Shown one piece after another: positions 32,711 through 41,788 of a stretch of 64,000 bases of DNA. The notes under the pieces are model-generated. The model searched no databases. It was not told where the DNA came from and saw only the letters and a list, made by a program, of their open reading frames with translations. This stretch comes from Acidobacteria bacterium RIFCSPLOWO2_12_FULL_66_21. GTDB lineage: Bacteria; Acidobacteriota; Vicinamibacteria; Vicinamibacterales; 2-12-FULL-66-21. The stretch covers positions 1-64,000 of the forward strand of contig MELC01000079.1 in NCBI GenBank assembly GCA_001767455.1, read 5' to 3'. The translations under genes and the position numbers were made by a program. Every line of letters starts with the position of its first letter. Position 1 is the stretch's first letter.

Positions 32711-32819
32711 CACCTGGGCACTGATGGATGAGCCGGCGACACGACGCGTATGGAAAGCCGTCGCGCCGGGCCTCTTCCGGTCCTCCGCATGGCCTGTTGT
32801 TGCAATCGACGTTCCGATC

Positions 32820-33746
32820 TCAGCGGGGATTTGCCACCAGCGCGAGGCGGTCCCCCTTGGGACTCACCGCCAGACGGCTCACGTTGGAGAGACCGAGCGC
32901 CGCGAGATCCACGGTGCCCCTCCAGGAGGAATCCCCCTTGCGCCACGCGTAAAGCGTCCCGCCGTGCGCCACGATCGCGGTCCCATCCGGCAGCCAGGCG
33001 ATAAATGGATCCGCTGCGCCGGGGACGAGAGGAACCAGGGCCGTGGTGCCACGCATGCGGCCGTCAGACTGGCGGTCCTTGAGCAGCTCCTCGAGCGTCA
33101 CCACTGGACCAGCGGCGCTTTGCGCGATCCGAATGAAGCTCACCGAGCCTGACGGACTGCGCTGCAGGGAGCGCCCGATGCCTGACGCGACGACTTCGGA
33201 CTTCCCGGTGCGCACGTCGGCTACCCGAAGGGTCGGCGGCTCGCCAAGAACGAAGAGCGCCACGGTGTACTGGTCGATCCACGCGTGATAGCCGACCGGC
33301 TTGATATCGGGCAGCAGCACGGCCGGCTCCTTGCCGTCGAGGCCGAAGCTCCACAGCCGCTGCGTACCGTCGGCTTCGACGCGGATCACTGAAAGGTGAC
33401 GGCCGTCTGGCATCACCGTGGGCGAGTACTCGCTCTCCGGCGTGTCCGTGAGCCGCGCAATCTCCTTGCTGGCGAACGTGTACTTGTAGATGTCGGTGCC
33501 GGCGGCCGCGCCGCGGCCCCGGGCCGGCGCGGAAACTCCGCGCACCGACGTGAACAGGATCGCCGCGCCGTCGGGCGTGAACGACGGCTGGTTGTCGTAG
33601 CCGGGGCTGTTGGTCACGTCGACGGGCGTTCCCAGGCTGAGCTTCCCGGCGTCGTTCGTGAGCGTGGCCAGGTAGATTTCGGTATCGGGCGGCGCCTGGG
33701 GCCGAACAAGGGCCAGCGCAAGCGCCAGCGGCAGGATCCGCGTCAT
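32820..33746 (-). CDS. Secreted TolB-like beta-propeller protein
   Basis: The 308-residue product has a short signal peptide (MTRILPLALALALVRPQA) followed by repeated propeller blades with motifs such as NQPSFTPDGAAILFTSV, EYSPTVMPDGRHLSVIRVEA, FIAWLPDGTAIVAHGG and LAVSPKGDRLALV. It resembles the propeller part of TolB or of S9 peptidases, without a catalytic domain. A periplasmic binding or scaffold role is likely. A TATAAT ends 6 nt before the ATG. Confidence 0.8.
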   Translation of the reverse strand: MTRILPLALALALVRPQAPPDTEIYLATLTNDAGKLSLGTPVDVTNSPGYDNQPSFTPDGAAILFTSVRGVSAPARGRGAAAGTDIYKYTFASKEIARLTDTPESEYSPTVMPDGRHLSVIRVEADGTQRLWSFGLDGKEPAVLLPDIKPVGYHAWIDQYTVALFVLGEPPTLRVADVRTGKSEVVASGIGRSLQRSPSGSVSFIRIAQSAAGPVVTLEELLKDRQSDGRMRGTTALVPLVPGAADPFIAWLPDGTAIVAHGGTLYAWRKGDSSWRGTVDLAALGLSNVSRLAVSPKGDRLALVANPR

Positions 33747-33752
33747 GAGCGA

Positions 33753-33758
33753 ATTATA
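33753..33758 (-). promoter_or_regulatory. -10 box of the propeller gene (TATAAT)
   Basis: On the minus strand TATAAT ends 6 nt before the ATG at 33746. No ribosome site fits in the gap, so the message is probably leaderless. Just beyond it lies a short 8-bp repeat array (AGGGTTCC/AGGGTTCT, 33757-33792). Confidence 0.5.
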
Positions 33759-33788
33759 AGGGTTCCAGGGTTCTAAGGCTCTAGGGTT

Positions 33789-34529
33789 CTATCGGTCGTA
33801 CTCACCGCGGCGCGCGCGTGCGCGTATGCGCAGGACTTCCCGCAGCATGCCGACGCTGTCCCGCAGGATCGAAACCTGTGATTCCGATTGGTAGTGCCAC
33901 TCGACCGGGACCTCGACGGTGCGCAGTCCGAGGAGACGCGCGACGTAGAGCACTTCGATGTCGAACGCCCACCCGTTGACGGTCACGCGCGGGAAGATCG
34001 CCTCCGCGGCCTGAGCGGTGAACATCTTGAAGCCGCATTGGGTGTCCTCGATGCCGCGCAGGACCGCCCGCTGCACGGTGTAGTTGAACGCCCGGCCCAT
34101 CAGGTGACGCAGCAGGGGCTCCCCGACGCGGCGCGCGCCATGCCCTTCCCGCGATCCGATTGCCACGTCGAAATCAGAGAGCGCGGGAGGCAGGAACCGC
34201 GCCAGCTCCTCCACGGGCATGGCGAGGTCCGCGTCACAGAGGAAACGAAACGCACCACCGCCGGGCGCCAGCATGCCGGCCTTCACGGCGCCACCCTTGC
34301 CGCGATGCGGCTCGCGCTGAAGAACGACCGCGGGCACATCGCGGCCGATCTCTGTCACGACGCCGGCCGTGTCGTCCGAGGATCCGTCATCCACGACGCG
34401 GATCGCCCACGTCCATGGCCGGGCGGACAGATAGCCGGCCAGCACCCGCAGGGTCGTGCCGATCCGCTCCTCCTCGTTGAAGGCGGGGATGACGACGGTG
34501 AGGTTCACGCGGTCCGCGGCAACGGCCAT
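33789..34529 (-). CDS. Glycosyltransferase family 2, dolichyl-phosphate-mannose-synthase-like
   Basis: In the 246-residue product the GT-A fold features are VVIPAFNEEERIGTTLRVL, VVDDGSSDDTAGVV, the basic HRGKGGAVKAGML loop, the metal-binding DxD in FLCDADLAMPVEEL, and DTQCGFKMFTAQAAEAIF. It has no C-terminal membrane domain. It probably transfers a sugar from a nucleotide donor to a polyprenyl phosphate, giving a donor for the GT39-type enzyme encoded by the adjacent upstream gene (5-bp gap). ATG 34529 is preferred since the earlier in-frame start would overlap that gene. Confidence 0.88.
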   Translation of the reverse strand: MAVAADRVNLTVVIPAFNEEERIGTTLRVLAGYLSARPWTWAIRVVDDGSSDDTAGVVTEIGRDVPAVVLQREPHRGKGGAVKAGMLAPGGGAFRFLCDADLAMPVEELARFLPPALSDFDVAIGSREGHGARRVGEPLLRHLMGRAFNYTVQRAVLRGIEDTQCGFKMFTAQAAEAIFPRVTVNGWAFDIEVLYVARLLGLRTVEVPVEWHYQSESQVSILRDSVGMLREVLRIRARARRGEYDR

Positions 34530-34534
34530 GTTCG

Positions 34535-36367
34535 TCACCGCGCGGCCGTCGAACGCGCGTCCGTGCTGCACGAACTGTAGCGGCCCGGCAGCAGGAGCAG
34601 GGCGTCCAGGACCCGCACCATCGGCACGTACGTCACGCTCGTCGAGCCGCGTGGCACGCCAGCCGCCTGTTCCAGCGCCGCACGGAACGCATCGTCAGCG
34701 GTGCGCAGGTGCTCGCGGAAATCGAGGTAGCGCTGGTTGCCCACCAGCACGGGCCGCCGCGCGGCGGGTCCAAACAGATTCACGTACAGCCGGAGATCGT
34801 CCGGCTGATCGAGCCACTCCCACCCCCCGAAGCGCCGGAAGTAATAGTAGTAGGGGTGTAGAAAGCTCCTTGCCGGCAACTGCACGTGCGTGCCGGGCGG
34901 AGGGTCCGTACCGATGAGCCCGAGCACGCAATCACGCACGTCGCGCATCGGGTGCTTCTCCTCCGGCAGGTGCGACAGCGTGTCTCGATAGGCGACCGAA
35001 GGCATCAGCGTGAGAAGAACGAGCGGGATCAGCAGGCGGGCGGCGTACGACGCGCGGCCGGCGAGCGCGGCAAAGACGAACGCGACGATCCACGGGCGCA
35101 GCACCTGCGCGTTGCGCAGCACGATCGTGCGGCTGAATCTCCAGTGTACCCGGATGCCCGCGGCAGCAAGGACCGCGAGCACGATCGCGCCGGCGGCGAA
35201 CGCGAGCAGCACGTACGCGACCGCCGGCCGCCGGAGGAACGCGGTCACGCGGGCGTTCCACGATGCCAGCCATCGCTGCACGAGCTCGCCGGTGGGCGCG
35301 GCGCGTGGCTGAAGGACACGCCACAACCAGGCGGGAACGAGGCCGGCCGCAACCGCGAGACCCGGGAGGAATGGATACGCGTAGTGATACAGCTTCGACG
35401 GGCTGCAGGAGATCAGGAACATCGGCACGACGAACCACACGAGCACCAGGATATCCGGACCGCGGCGGCGCCGCGCCACGGCGGCGATCAACAGCACCTC
35501 CCCCGCAATGGCCAGCGCCAGCGTCTCGGAATGACGGAGGTTCTCATACAGCCAGTCCAGGTAGTAGTACCACGCGTGCACGTGATCCGGGTCGAGTGAC
35601 ACCGTCATGCGCCTGACCACGTGCTCGGCGAGGAGGACGCGCCAGAACCCCGATCCGAACCTGCGGTGCTCGTACACGAACCACGGGGCAATCAGCACAA
35701 CGGCGACGCCGGCCGCGACCGCCCAATCCCGCCATCGCCGCAGCACCTCGCGGCGCCACTGAGGCACCAGCGCCACGGCCAGGGCAATCACGAGCGGCAG
35801 GAACAGCGCCGCCGCGAACTTGGTCATGAAGCCGAGCGTGAAATACAGTCCGACGGCGATGGCGCTCGCGCGGCGTGGTGCGCCGGCCCATCCGAGGAAA
35901 TGATACATGCCGCCGCAGTAGGCGAGCACCAGCGCCGCCTCCATGTTGTTGCTGCGCAGGCCGTGATCGAAGACGAACGGCGGGTGAACGAAGAGCACGG
36001 TCACCGCAATCAGGCCGCACATCCATCCCCCCAGGCGGCGTCCGATGAGCAGCACGTAGATGAATGCCGCCCCGCCGAACAGGGCATCCAAGAACCGGAG
36101 ACCGAACTCGTTGTGGGGCAGAAGGCCGAGCCGAATCGGGGCGGCGACGATCCAGAACTTGAGCGGGGGCTTTTCCAGGAACGGGATGTCGCCAGGGCTG
36201 GACCTCGGCGTCAGCCAGTCGCCGGTCTCGAGGATGCGGTCCACCGCGTACGAGTAGATCGCTTCGTCGTTCAGAAGGTCCGTGCGACCGAGTCCGACGA
36301 ACAGCGGCAGGCAGAACAGGACGATGACGATCGCAATCGGAACGAAGGAGATGCGGCGCAACGGCAA
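34535..36367 (-). CDS. Membrane glycosyltransferase, GT39/ArnT-like
   Basis: The 610-residue polytopic protein has the GT-C signature after helix 1: GRTDLLNDEAIYSYAVDRIL then ETGDWLTPRSSPGDIPFLEK (Asp-Glu pair, then a catalytic-loop region), DHGLRSNNMEAALVLAY and about 12 membrane segments. A soluble C-terminal domain covers about residues 430-610. ArnT/PMT enzymes move a sugar from undecaprenyl phosphate to lipid A or proteins on the periplasmic side. Starts TTG 36367 and TTG 36361 are both possible; TATACT at 36374-36369 fits leaderless use of the second. Confidence 0.85.
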   Translation of the reverse strand: MPLRRISFVPIAIVIVLFCLPLFVGLGRTDLLNDEAIYSYAVDRILETGDWLTPRSSPGDIPFLEKPPLKFWIVAAPIRLGLLPHNEFGLRFLDALFGGAAFIYVLLIGRRLGGWMCGLIAVTVLFVHPPFVFDHGLRSNNMEAALVLAYCGGMYHFLGWAGAPRRASAIAVGLYFTLGFMTKFAAALFLPLVIALAVALVPQWRREVLRRWRDWAVAAGVAVVLIAPWFVYEHRRFGSGFWRVLLAEHVVRRMTVSLDPDHVHAWYYYLDWLYENLRHSETLALAIAGEVLLIAAVARRRRGPDILVLVWFVVPMFLISCSPSKLYHYAYPFLPGLAVAAGLVPAWLWRVLQPRAAPTGELVQRWLASWNARVTAFLRRPAVAYVLLAFAAGAIVLAVLAAAGIRVHWRFSRTIVLRNAQVLRPWIVAFVFAALAGRASYAARLLIPLVLLTLMPSVAYRDTLSHLPEEKHPMRDVRDCVLGLIGTDPPPGTHVQLPARSFLHPYYYYFRRFGGWEWLDQPDDLRLYVNLFGPAARRPVLVGNQRYLDFREHLRTADDAFRAALEQAAGVPRGSTSVTYVPMVRVLDALLLLPGRYSSCSTDARSTAAR

Positions 36368-36395
36368 AGTATAGGCCGGGAAATGGATCCGTGGC

Positions 36396-36401
36396 TATAA
36401 T
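36396..36401 (+). promoter_or_regulatory. -10 box of the M28 peptidase gene (TATAAT)
   Basis: TATAAT ends 7 nt before ATG 36409 with no ribosome site in the gap. It lies in the 40-bp divergent gap with the GT39 gene, whose own TATACT is on the other strand. Confidence 0.5.
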
Positions 36402-36408
36402 CGGCCGC

Positions 36409-37887
36409 ATGAGACACTCACGAATTGCGGCGGCCACGTGCGCGGCGGCCGTGGCCATTGGCGGCGGGATCGCGGCGCAGGGCGTGCGGACGGCCGATGA
36501 CCGGAGCGTGCTCGACCAGATCCGGCGTGAAGGGACCGAACGGTCCCAGGTCATGACCGCGTTCGACCAGTTCGTTACGGTCATCGGCGCGCGCCTCACC
36601 GGGAGCCCTGCGCACAAGCAGGCTGCCGACTGGGCGCGCGACACGTTCGCCCGCTGGGGGCTGGCCAACTCGCACCTCGAAGCGTGGGAGTTCGGCCGCG
36701 GCTGGGTCCTCGACGGCCAGGTGATCGAGATGCTCGAGCCGCGGTACATGCCCCTCATCGGCTACGCGGAGGCCTGGGCCGCGCCGACGAAATCCGAGAT
36801 CAACGGCACGCCGATCATGATTGGCGGACGGTCCGCCGCGGACGTCGGCGCGATGCGCGACAAGCTCGCGGGCGCCATCGTCCTGACCCAGCCGATCCAG
36901 ACGGGCTTCGTCCGGGAGGATCGGCCGCAGCCGACCGCGAGCGACGCGCCCGTGCGCATCGGCGCGCCGCCAATGCCGCGGCCGGCCGGCGCTCCGACCC
37001 AGGCCGACGCGCGTCAGATCCAGCAGACCCTTCGCGGGGCGGGCGTCGGCGTGCTGCTGCGGCCGAGCGCAGGAGAACACGGGACGGTGTTCGTCCTCGG
37101 CCGCGATCAAGGCGAGAACGCCGTCCCCAGCATGGTGCTCGCCGCCGAGCACTACAACATGATCGCCCGCATGCTGCAGCAGGGACTGCCGGTCAAGCTG
37201 CGCGTGGGGATCAAGTCGCGCTTTCTCACCTCCGACACCAACAGCTACAACGCGATCGCGGACCTGCCGGGGACCGATCCGGCCCTGAGGGATCAGGTCG
37301 TCGTACTCGGCGCGCACCTCGATTCCTGGCATTCGGGGGCCGGCGCGAGCGACAACGGCCATGGGGCGGCGGCCGTCATGGAAGCCGCGCGCATCCTGCA
37401 CGCCATCGGCGTGCGGCCGCGGCGCACCATCCGGTTCGCCCTGTGGGGAGGCGAAGAGCAGGGGCTGCTTGGGTCCAAGGCGTACGTCCGGCAGCATCTC
37501 GAGGGGCCGGCAAACGCGAAGGCCCGCGACAACCTGGCGGTTTACCTGAACCTGGATGCGGGGATGGGGCCCATCTACGGCTGGTACTCGGAGAACAACG
37601 CGGCAGCCAAATCCCTGTTCGACCGGTGGCTGGAGCCGCTGCGCGATCTCGGCATGCGCCGCAACATCCTGCCTGGCATCGGGAACACCGATCATCTCAG
37701 CTTCAAGGCGGCCGGCGTGCCCGGTTTCAATCCGATCGAGGACTACACCACTTACGACGTGCGCACCCATCACACGAATGTGGACATGTACGAGCGTGTA
37801 CGCGCGGAGGATCTCAAGCAGAACGCGATCGTGCTCGCGTGGTTCGCGTACAACGCGTCGATGATGGATGGCATGTTCCCGAGGTAG
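36409..37887 (+). CDS. M28-family zinc aminopeptidase, secreted
   Basis: The 492-residue product has a signal peptide (RIAAATCAAAVAIGGGIAAQ), a PA-like insert at about residues 110-270, and an M28 catalytic domain. The expected zinc ligands and catalytic acids are visible in order: H in VVLGAHLDSW, D in GASDNGHGAAAVMEAARIL, E-E in WGGEEQGLLGSKAY, D in YLNLDAGMG, and H in DVRTHHTNVD. It should release N-terminal amino acids from peptides in the periplasm. It is followed after 6 bp by the EEP-family gene, so the two may be cotranscribed. Confidence 0.9.
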   Translation: MRHSRIAAATCAAAVAIGGGIAAQGVRTADDRSVLDQIRREGTERSQVMTAFDQFVTVIGARLTGSPAHKQAADWARDTFARWGLANSHLEAWEFGRGWVLDGQVIEMLEPRYMPLIGYAEAWAAPTKSEINGTPIMIGGRSAADVGAMRDKLAGAIVLTQPIQTGFVREDRPQPTASDAPVRIGAPPMPRPAGAPTQADARQIQQTLRGAGVGVLLRPSAGEHGTVFVLGRDQGENAVPSMVLAAEHYNMIARMLQQGLPVKLRVGIKSRFLTSDTNSYNAIADLPGTDPALRDQVVVLGAHLDSWHSGAGASDNGHGAAAVMEAARILHAIGVRPRRTIRFALWGGEEQGLLGSKAYVRQHLEGPANAKARDNLAVYLNLDAGMGPIYGWYSENNAAAKSLFDRWLEPLRDLGMRRNILPGIGNTDHLSFKAAGVPGFNPIEDYTTYDVRTHHTNVDMYERVRAEDLKQNAIVLAWFAYNASMMDGMFPR

Positions 37888-37893
37888 GGAGCG

Positions 37894-38721
37894 ATGAGAC
37901 GGGCCTTCGTGCTGGTTGCGGTCGTGACCGCGGTCGGAACCGCGGGGTGCATTCCATTCGCGCGCAAGGAGCCGCTCGTCCGGGTGCTCGTGTACAACAT
38001 GCACGCCGGAAAGGACGCTGGCGGCAGGGACAACCTGCAGGGGATCGCGGAGCTCGTCCGCACGACCGATGCCGATCTCGTCCTCCTCCAGGAGGTGGAC
38101 CGCGGCACCAATCGATCCGGCAAGGTGGACCAGCTCCAGGCGCTCACCAGCCGGACCAGGTACGGCGGCGCGTTCGGCCGCACGCTCGACTACGACGGGG
38201 GCACGTACGGGATTGCCGCGCTCGCGCGACGCGGGTTCCTGTTCGATACGACCGTGCCGCTGCCCGTCACGCCGGAACAGACACGAGCGGGCGGCTCGCA
38301 CGAGGCTCGTGGCGCGCTCATCCTCGTCGCCGCCACGCAGTACGGCCGCCTCCAGGCCATCACGACGCATCTGGACGCGTCCGCCCAGGACACGTACCGC
38401 GTCCAGGAAGTCGCGCAGCTGCTGCTGCACGTCCGCGCACGGATCGGCCCGGAAACCCCGGTCCTCGTCGGTGGAGATTTCAACGCGGAACCGGCCAGCG
38501 CGACGATCCAGCGCACGCGCGACGCCGGCCTGCGCGACGCGTGGACGGAGTGCGGGCAGGGCGACGGCTTCACCTATCCCGCCGACACCCCGCGCAAGCG
38601 TATCGACTATCTGTTTCTGACCGGCGATCTGCGCTGCACGGCGGCGCGGGTGATAGACACTCAGATCTCAGACCACCGCCCGCTGCTCGTCACGGTCCGC
38701 ATCGCGCATCCCGTTCAGTAG
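37894..38721 (+). CDS. Endonuclease/exonuclease/phosphatase-family lipoprotein
   Basis: In the 275-residue product the signal ends in a lipobox (VVTAVGTAGC, cysteine about residue 19). The EEP fold motifs are in order: VLVYNMHAGKDAGG, LVLLQEVDRGTNRSG, TTHLDASAQD, LVGGDFNAEPASATI, FTYPADTPRKRIDYLFL and the final SDHRPLLVTV with the catalytic SDH. EEP enzymes hydrolyse phosphodiesters or phosphomonoesters with Mg2+. A surface-anchored member may act on nucleic acids, phospholipid head groups or inositol phosphates. The substrate cannot be told. Confidence 0.9.
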   Translation: MRRAFVLVAVVTAVGTAGCIPFARKEPLVRVLVYNMHAGKDAGGRDNLQGIAELVRTTDADLVLLQEVDRGTNRSGKVDQLQALTSRTRYGGAFGRTLDYDGGTYGIAALARRGFLFDTTVPLPVTPEQTRAGGSHEARGALILVAATQYGRLQAITTHLDASAQDTYRVQEVAQLLLHVRARIGPETPVLVGGDFNAEPASATIQRTRDAGLRDAWTECGQGDGFTYPADTPRKRIDYLFLTGDLRCTAARVIDTQISDHRPLLVTVRIAHPVQ

Positions 38722-38729
38722 CGCCGGAA

Positions 38730-38841
38730 GGTGCCTTCCGTGCCTTCCGTGCCTTCCGTGCCTTCCGTGCCTTCCGTGTCCTTCCGTTCCTTCCGTGTCC
38801 TTCCGTGTTCTTCCGTGTTCTTCCGTGTCCTTCCGTGTTAC
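38730..38841. repeat. Tandem repeat (CCTTCCGTG, 9-10 bp period)
   Basis: About twelve units of GCCTTCCGT shade into GTCCTTCCGT and TTCTTCCGT. It fills the convergent gap between the EEP and esterase genes and ends at the esterase stop. There is no complementary arm here. Confidence 0.85.
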
Positions 38842-40527
38842 CTAATACCTCCACGACGTGACATCCGCGCCGGGGAGAGCGGTCTTCAGGATCCGTTCGA
38901 GCATCTGCGGGAGTACCCGCTGCTCCACTCGCTGGCCGGGAAACTCCGCTTTTCCGGCGTAGCAGTGCGGCGCGCGCTCGCCGATGTCGAACGACCCGGC
39001 GTAGTACGGATCCTTCGTGCCTTCCAGGAACTTCCGCAGCAGGAACGCCGCCTCCTCGAGATAGTAGGTGTCCATGTCCCCCACGTAGAGATGCAGCTTC
39101 CCCACCAGCTTCGGGCCCAGCGTCTTCCAGTCGCGCTCGAGGATGTGCCGCAGGTCGTAGTGTTCCTTCCAGTACTCCGCGACTGACTTGTCGATGACGC
39201 CGGTCCACTTGTCGTAGAGCAGCTTCGGGTAACCATCGGCGCCGACCGGCCCGTAGACGCTGAAGAAAATGTCCATCTGATCGCCGGACCGACCGCGCGT
39301 GCCGAGCACCTCCTCCAGATGGCTCGCGTCCTTCTGCGACATCACCACCTGATCGTCCACGCCGCGCTGCCACGGCCGCACCGGCTCCCGTTTCCACGGG
39401 CTGTTCGGATAGAAGGCGTTCTCGTCCGTGTAGATGTTCACCATCTGGAAATACCGGAAGTCCACCGGATCTGGACAGAACGTCCACGTCCCGTTGAACA
39501 TGTCCGGGTAGAAGATCTGCCACGCGAGCGACTCCCACCCGCCCGTCGACCCGCCGTAGATGGTCCGCGCCCACGGCTGGGCAACGGCGCGGAATCGCTT
39601 CTCGACGAGCGGGATCAATTCCTGCGTGAGGCCGTCCCCGTACGGACCGTTGTTGGCCGAGTTCACCGCGTACGAGTCGTCGTAGAACGGCGTCGGGTGC
39701 TGCATCAGCACGATGATGAAGCGTCCGAGCCTGCCCGACACCCAGTCCTGGTAGAACGCCGATCCCGACGCACTCACCGCGCCCCCGCGTCCCGAGGGCG
39801 CGCCCGGCTCTCCGAGACTGAACGTGCGCGGAAAGTGTCCCTGGTTGTACACCACCGGGTAGTGCGCGTTCGGATGCTCGTCGAACCCTTCGGGCAGGAC
39901 GACAACCGCGCCGAGATACATGTCGTGTCCCCACCACTTGCTCAGAATCTCGCTCTTGAACTTCACATGCTTGACGTACTTGGTGTCGGCGGGCGGATCG
40001 ATGGGCGGAAACTTCTGCGTGAGCTCGATCCGCACCGATTGCGACGAGATCTCCGACAGCTTGATCTTCTGCGGCTCGCTGTAGAGATTCCCGGGCGAGC
40101 GGTTCCACCGCTGCCCTTCCCACTGGTCCATGTGCGCCTTGATCGTGTGACCGTCGGCGCGATGGAACGTGGTGTAGACATTCATCACCGCCTGCACCCA
40201 GTACTCGCCCGGGGGAATCTGCCCGATGCTTTCGAGCGGCCACCCTCTGGTGGTGCCGTCGATCACCGCGGGCTGCCCGGGTTTCAGGCCCTCGACGTCC
40301 ACGCCGAAGAGCGGCTGCGACTGCAGGCCGCGCCCCACCTGGTTCATCGGCGCGGGCTCGTTTGTCTTCGCGACGATGAGCAGCACGCGACCGTCGAGTG
40401 GACCGTCGGCCACACCCGCCGGCACGACAACCTCGAAATGAAATCCGCGGACGGGGGGCTGTCCCTGCGCGGCGAGGGTGGCCGCCACGACCGCCGCGGC
40501 GCCAAACGCGATCAGCAGACGACGCAT
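38842..40527 (-). CDS. Secreted esterase-like alpha/beta hydrolase
   Basis: The 561-residue product has a signal peptide (LLIAFGAAAVVAATLAAQGQ), an N-terminal beta-rich domain to about residue 200, then an esterase domain with VVVLPEGFDEHPNAHYPVVY and the nucleophile motif YGGSTGGWESLAWQIF (GxSxGG), as in the esterase-D/enterochelin-esterase superfamily. The substrate is unknown. GAGGAGA before ATG 40527 is a normal ribosome site, in contrast to the leaderless-looking genes nearby. Confidence 0.8.
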   Translation of the reverse strand: MRRLLIAFGAAAVVAATLAAQGQPPVRGFHFEVVVPAGVADGPLDGRVLLIVAKTNEPAPMNQVGRGLQSQPLFGVDVEGLKPGQPAVIDGTTRGWPLESIGQIPPGEYWVQAVMNVYTTFHRADGHTIKAHMDQWEGQRWNRSPGNLYSEPQKIKLSEISSQSVRIELTQKFPPIDPPADTKYVKHVKFKSEILSKWWGHDMYLGAVVVLPEGFDEHPNAHYPVVYNQGHFPRTFSLGEPGAPSGRGGAVSASGSAFYQDWVSGRLGRFIIVLMQHPTPFYDDSYAVNSANNGPYGDGLTQELIPLVEKRFRAVAQPWARTIYGGSTGGWESLAWQIFYPDMFNGTWTFCPDPVDFRYFQMVNIYTDENAFYPNSPWKREPVRPWQRGVDDQVVMSQKDASHLEEVLGTRGRSGDQMDIFFSVYGPVGADGYPKLLYDKWTGVIDKSVAEYWKEHYDLRHILERDWKTLGPKLVGKLHLYVGDMDTYYLEEAAFLLRKFLEGTKDPYYAGSFDIGERAPHCYAGKAEFPGQRVEQRVLPQMLERILKTALPGADVTSWRY

Positions 40528-40562
40528 GACTGTCTCCTCTCCCGGGGTTCGTCGTGGTTCAT

Positions 40563-40988
40563 TTACGCAGGCTGGAGCCGGAATCCAAGCGCCTTCCCGG
40601 CACGACGGACGCGCTCGTCAAGGCTGAGGAGTTCCAGGCCAGCGACCGCGGATCGCGCCACGAGCGCCGATGCGAGGTGGATAGCGTCAAGCGTGCGGAT
40701 GGGTTCGGCGGGAAATCGCCCTCTCGCGCGATCGACGACATCCGCGCTCATTCGCAAGAGGTGCCAGTGCGCCGCCGCGGCGTTGAGGTGCGCCCGGCGA
40801 TCGGCCGCGGCGGCCTCCTCGAATTCACCCAGCACGATCCCGCGGGTCAGCACGCGATCGCACTCCACCAGCGTGAGATCCGAGGAGACGACGAGTTCCG
40901 CCTTGCCAAGCGCGTCTCGCACGCGGGACCCGGCCTCCTCGCCGAGCAGCCACGCCAGGACCGCGCTCGATTCCGCGTAGATCGTCAT
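40563..40988 (-). CDS. PIN-domain toxin (VapC-like), module 1
   Basis: The 141-residue PIN ribonuclease fold has the acidic residues MTIYAESSAVLAW (E6 where most VapC have Asp), VVSSDLTLVECDRVL, and the C-terminal acidic pair in IRTLDAIHLASAL with LELLSLDERVRRAG. VapC toxins cut tRNA or rRNA and stop translation. The D-to-E change at the first acidic position may lower activity. The ATG overlaps the antitoxin stop by 4 nt, the classic antitoxin-toxin order. Confidence 0.88.
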   Translation of the reverse strand: MTIYAESSAVLAWLLGEEAGSRVRDALGKAELVVSSDLTLVECDRVLTRGIVLGEFEEAAAADRRAHLNAAAAHWHLLRMSADVVDRARGRFPAEPIRTLDAIHLASALVARSAVAGLELLSLDERVRRAGKALGFRLQPA

Positions 40989-41275
40989 CGGGCGCCACGT
41001 TCCTCGTCGAGCAGCTCGGCGGCGCGGCGCCGCTTCAGCAGGCGGGACAGGCTCGGGTACAGGGCGGCGTCATTGTCCGCGCCATGCACCAGCCGCCCGG
41101 CCCTCGCAAGAGCGACGAGTCCGGAAGGCGTACCGCGGCCGGTCAGCGGCCCGGGCGGGACCAGTTCCGCAACGACTTCCCCGCGATCGGTGACGAGCAC
41201 GCCTTCGCCCGATCGGACCTCGCGGACGTATTCGCTGAGACGGTTCTTCAGCTCGCGCAGACCCACGGTTTTCAT
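40985..41275 (-). CDS. Phd/YefM-type antitoxin, module 1
   Basis: The 96-residue product starts MKTVGLRELKNRLSEYVREV, continuing VRSGEGVLVTDRGEVVAEL: the prevent-host-death DNA-binding fold. The C-terminal 45 residues are the flexible toxin-binding arm. AGGAG touches the ATG directly, too close for normal use. A perfect 24-bp palindrome lies 6 nt upstream of the start and is the obvious autoregulatory operator. The two genes form a VapBC-like module. Confidence 0.88.
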   Translation of the reverse strand: MKTVGLRELKNRLSEYVREVRSGEGVLVTDRGEVVAELVPPGPLTGRGTPSGLVALARAGRLVHGADNDAALYPSLSRLLKRRRAAELLDEERGAR

Positions 41276-41281
41276 CTCCTA

Positions 41282-41305
41282 AATGTAGCTTCATGAAGCT
41301 ACATT
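41282..41305. promoter_or_regulatory. Perfect 24-bp palindrome, operator of TA module 1
   Basis: The sequence reads AATGTAGCTTCA followed by its exact reverse complement TGAAGCTACATT, centred between 41293 and 41294. It lies just upstream of the antitoxin start, where Phd-type antitoxins bind as dimers. The half-site TGTAGC also occurs in the repeats before module 2. Confidence 0.75.
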
Positions 41306-41386
41306 GTCAACCCTCGCATCTCAGAGGCGGTCGCACGCGACCTCGGCACGAGGTGAAGAACTGACCGCGCTCAATTGAAATGCGTG

Positions 41387-41788
41387 TCATCGTCCGGGTT
41401 GTACGACGCGCAAGCCGGCCGCCTCTGCTGCCTCGGCCAGTCGCCGGTCGTAGGTGATGACGTCGAGGACAGGCTCATCAATCGACAGGGCCGTGGCGAG
41501 ATGAATCGCGTCGAGGGATCGCAGGACCGGTGGGCCGGCGATCGCCGCGCGATCGAGAATCGCCGGCGTGATCTCCAGGAAATAGATCGCGTCGAGCACC
41601 TCGTCAACGGCCTGGAGCACCCGCTTGTTCGACGTGCGCCGGGCCGCTCGCCGGCATTCCAGTGCGGCGAGCCTCGAGGCGACCAGGCCGTCACGTCCGG
41701 CCAGATCGGCCTCGAGCGCGGAGGTTTCGGGCTCCGCGACCGCCAGTTTGAGCAGCGCGGACGAATCGACGTAGGCGACACCCGCCAT
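41387..41788 (-). CDS. PIN-domain toxin (VapC-like), module 2
   Basis: In the 133-residue product the acidic residues are in MAGVAYVDSSALLKLAV (D8), SRLAALECRRAARRTS, and LRSLDAIHLATALSID with VLDVITYDRRLAEAA, a complete PIN set. Its ATG follows the antitoxin stop directly with no gap. It is related to the module 1 toxin over the whole length but has the normal first Asp. Ribonuclease action on tRNA is expected. Confidence 0.9.
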   Translation of the reverse strand: MAGVAYVDSSALLKLAVAEPETSALEADLAGRDGLVASRLAALECRRAARRTSNKRVLQAVDEVLDAIYFLEITPAILDRAAIAGPPVLRSLDAIHLATALSIDEPVLDVITYDRRLAEAAEAAGLRVVQPGR

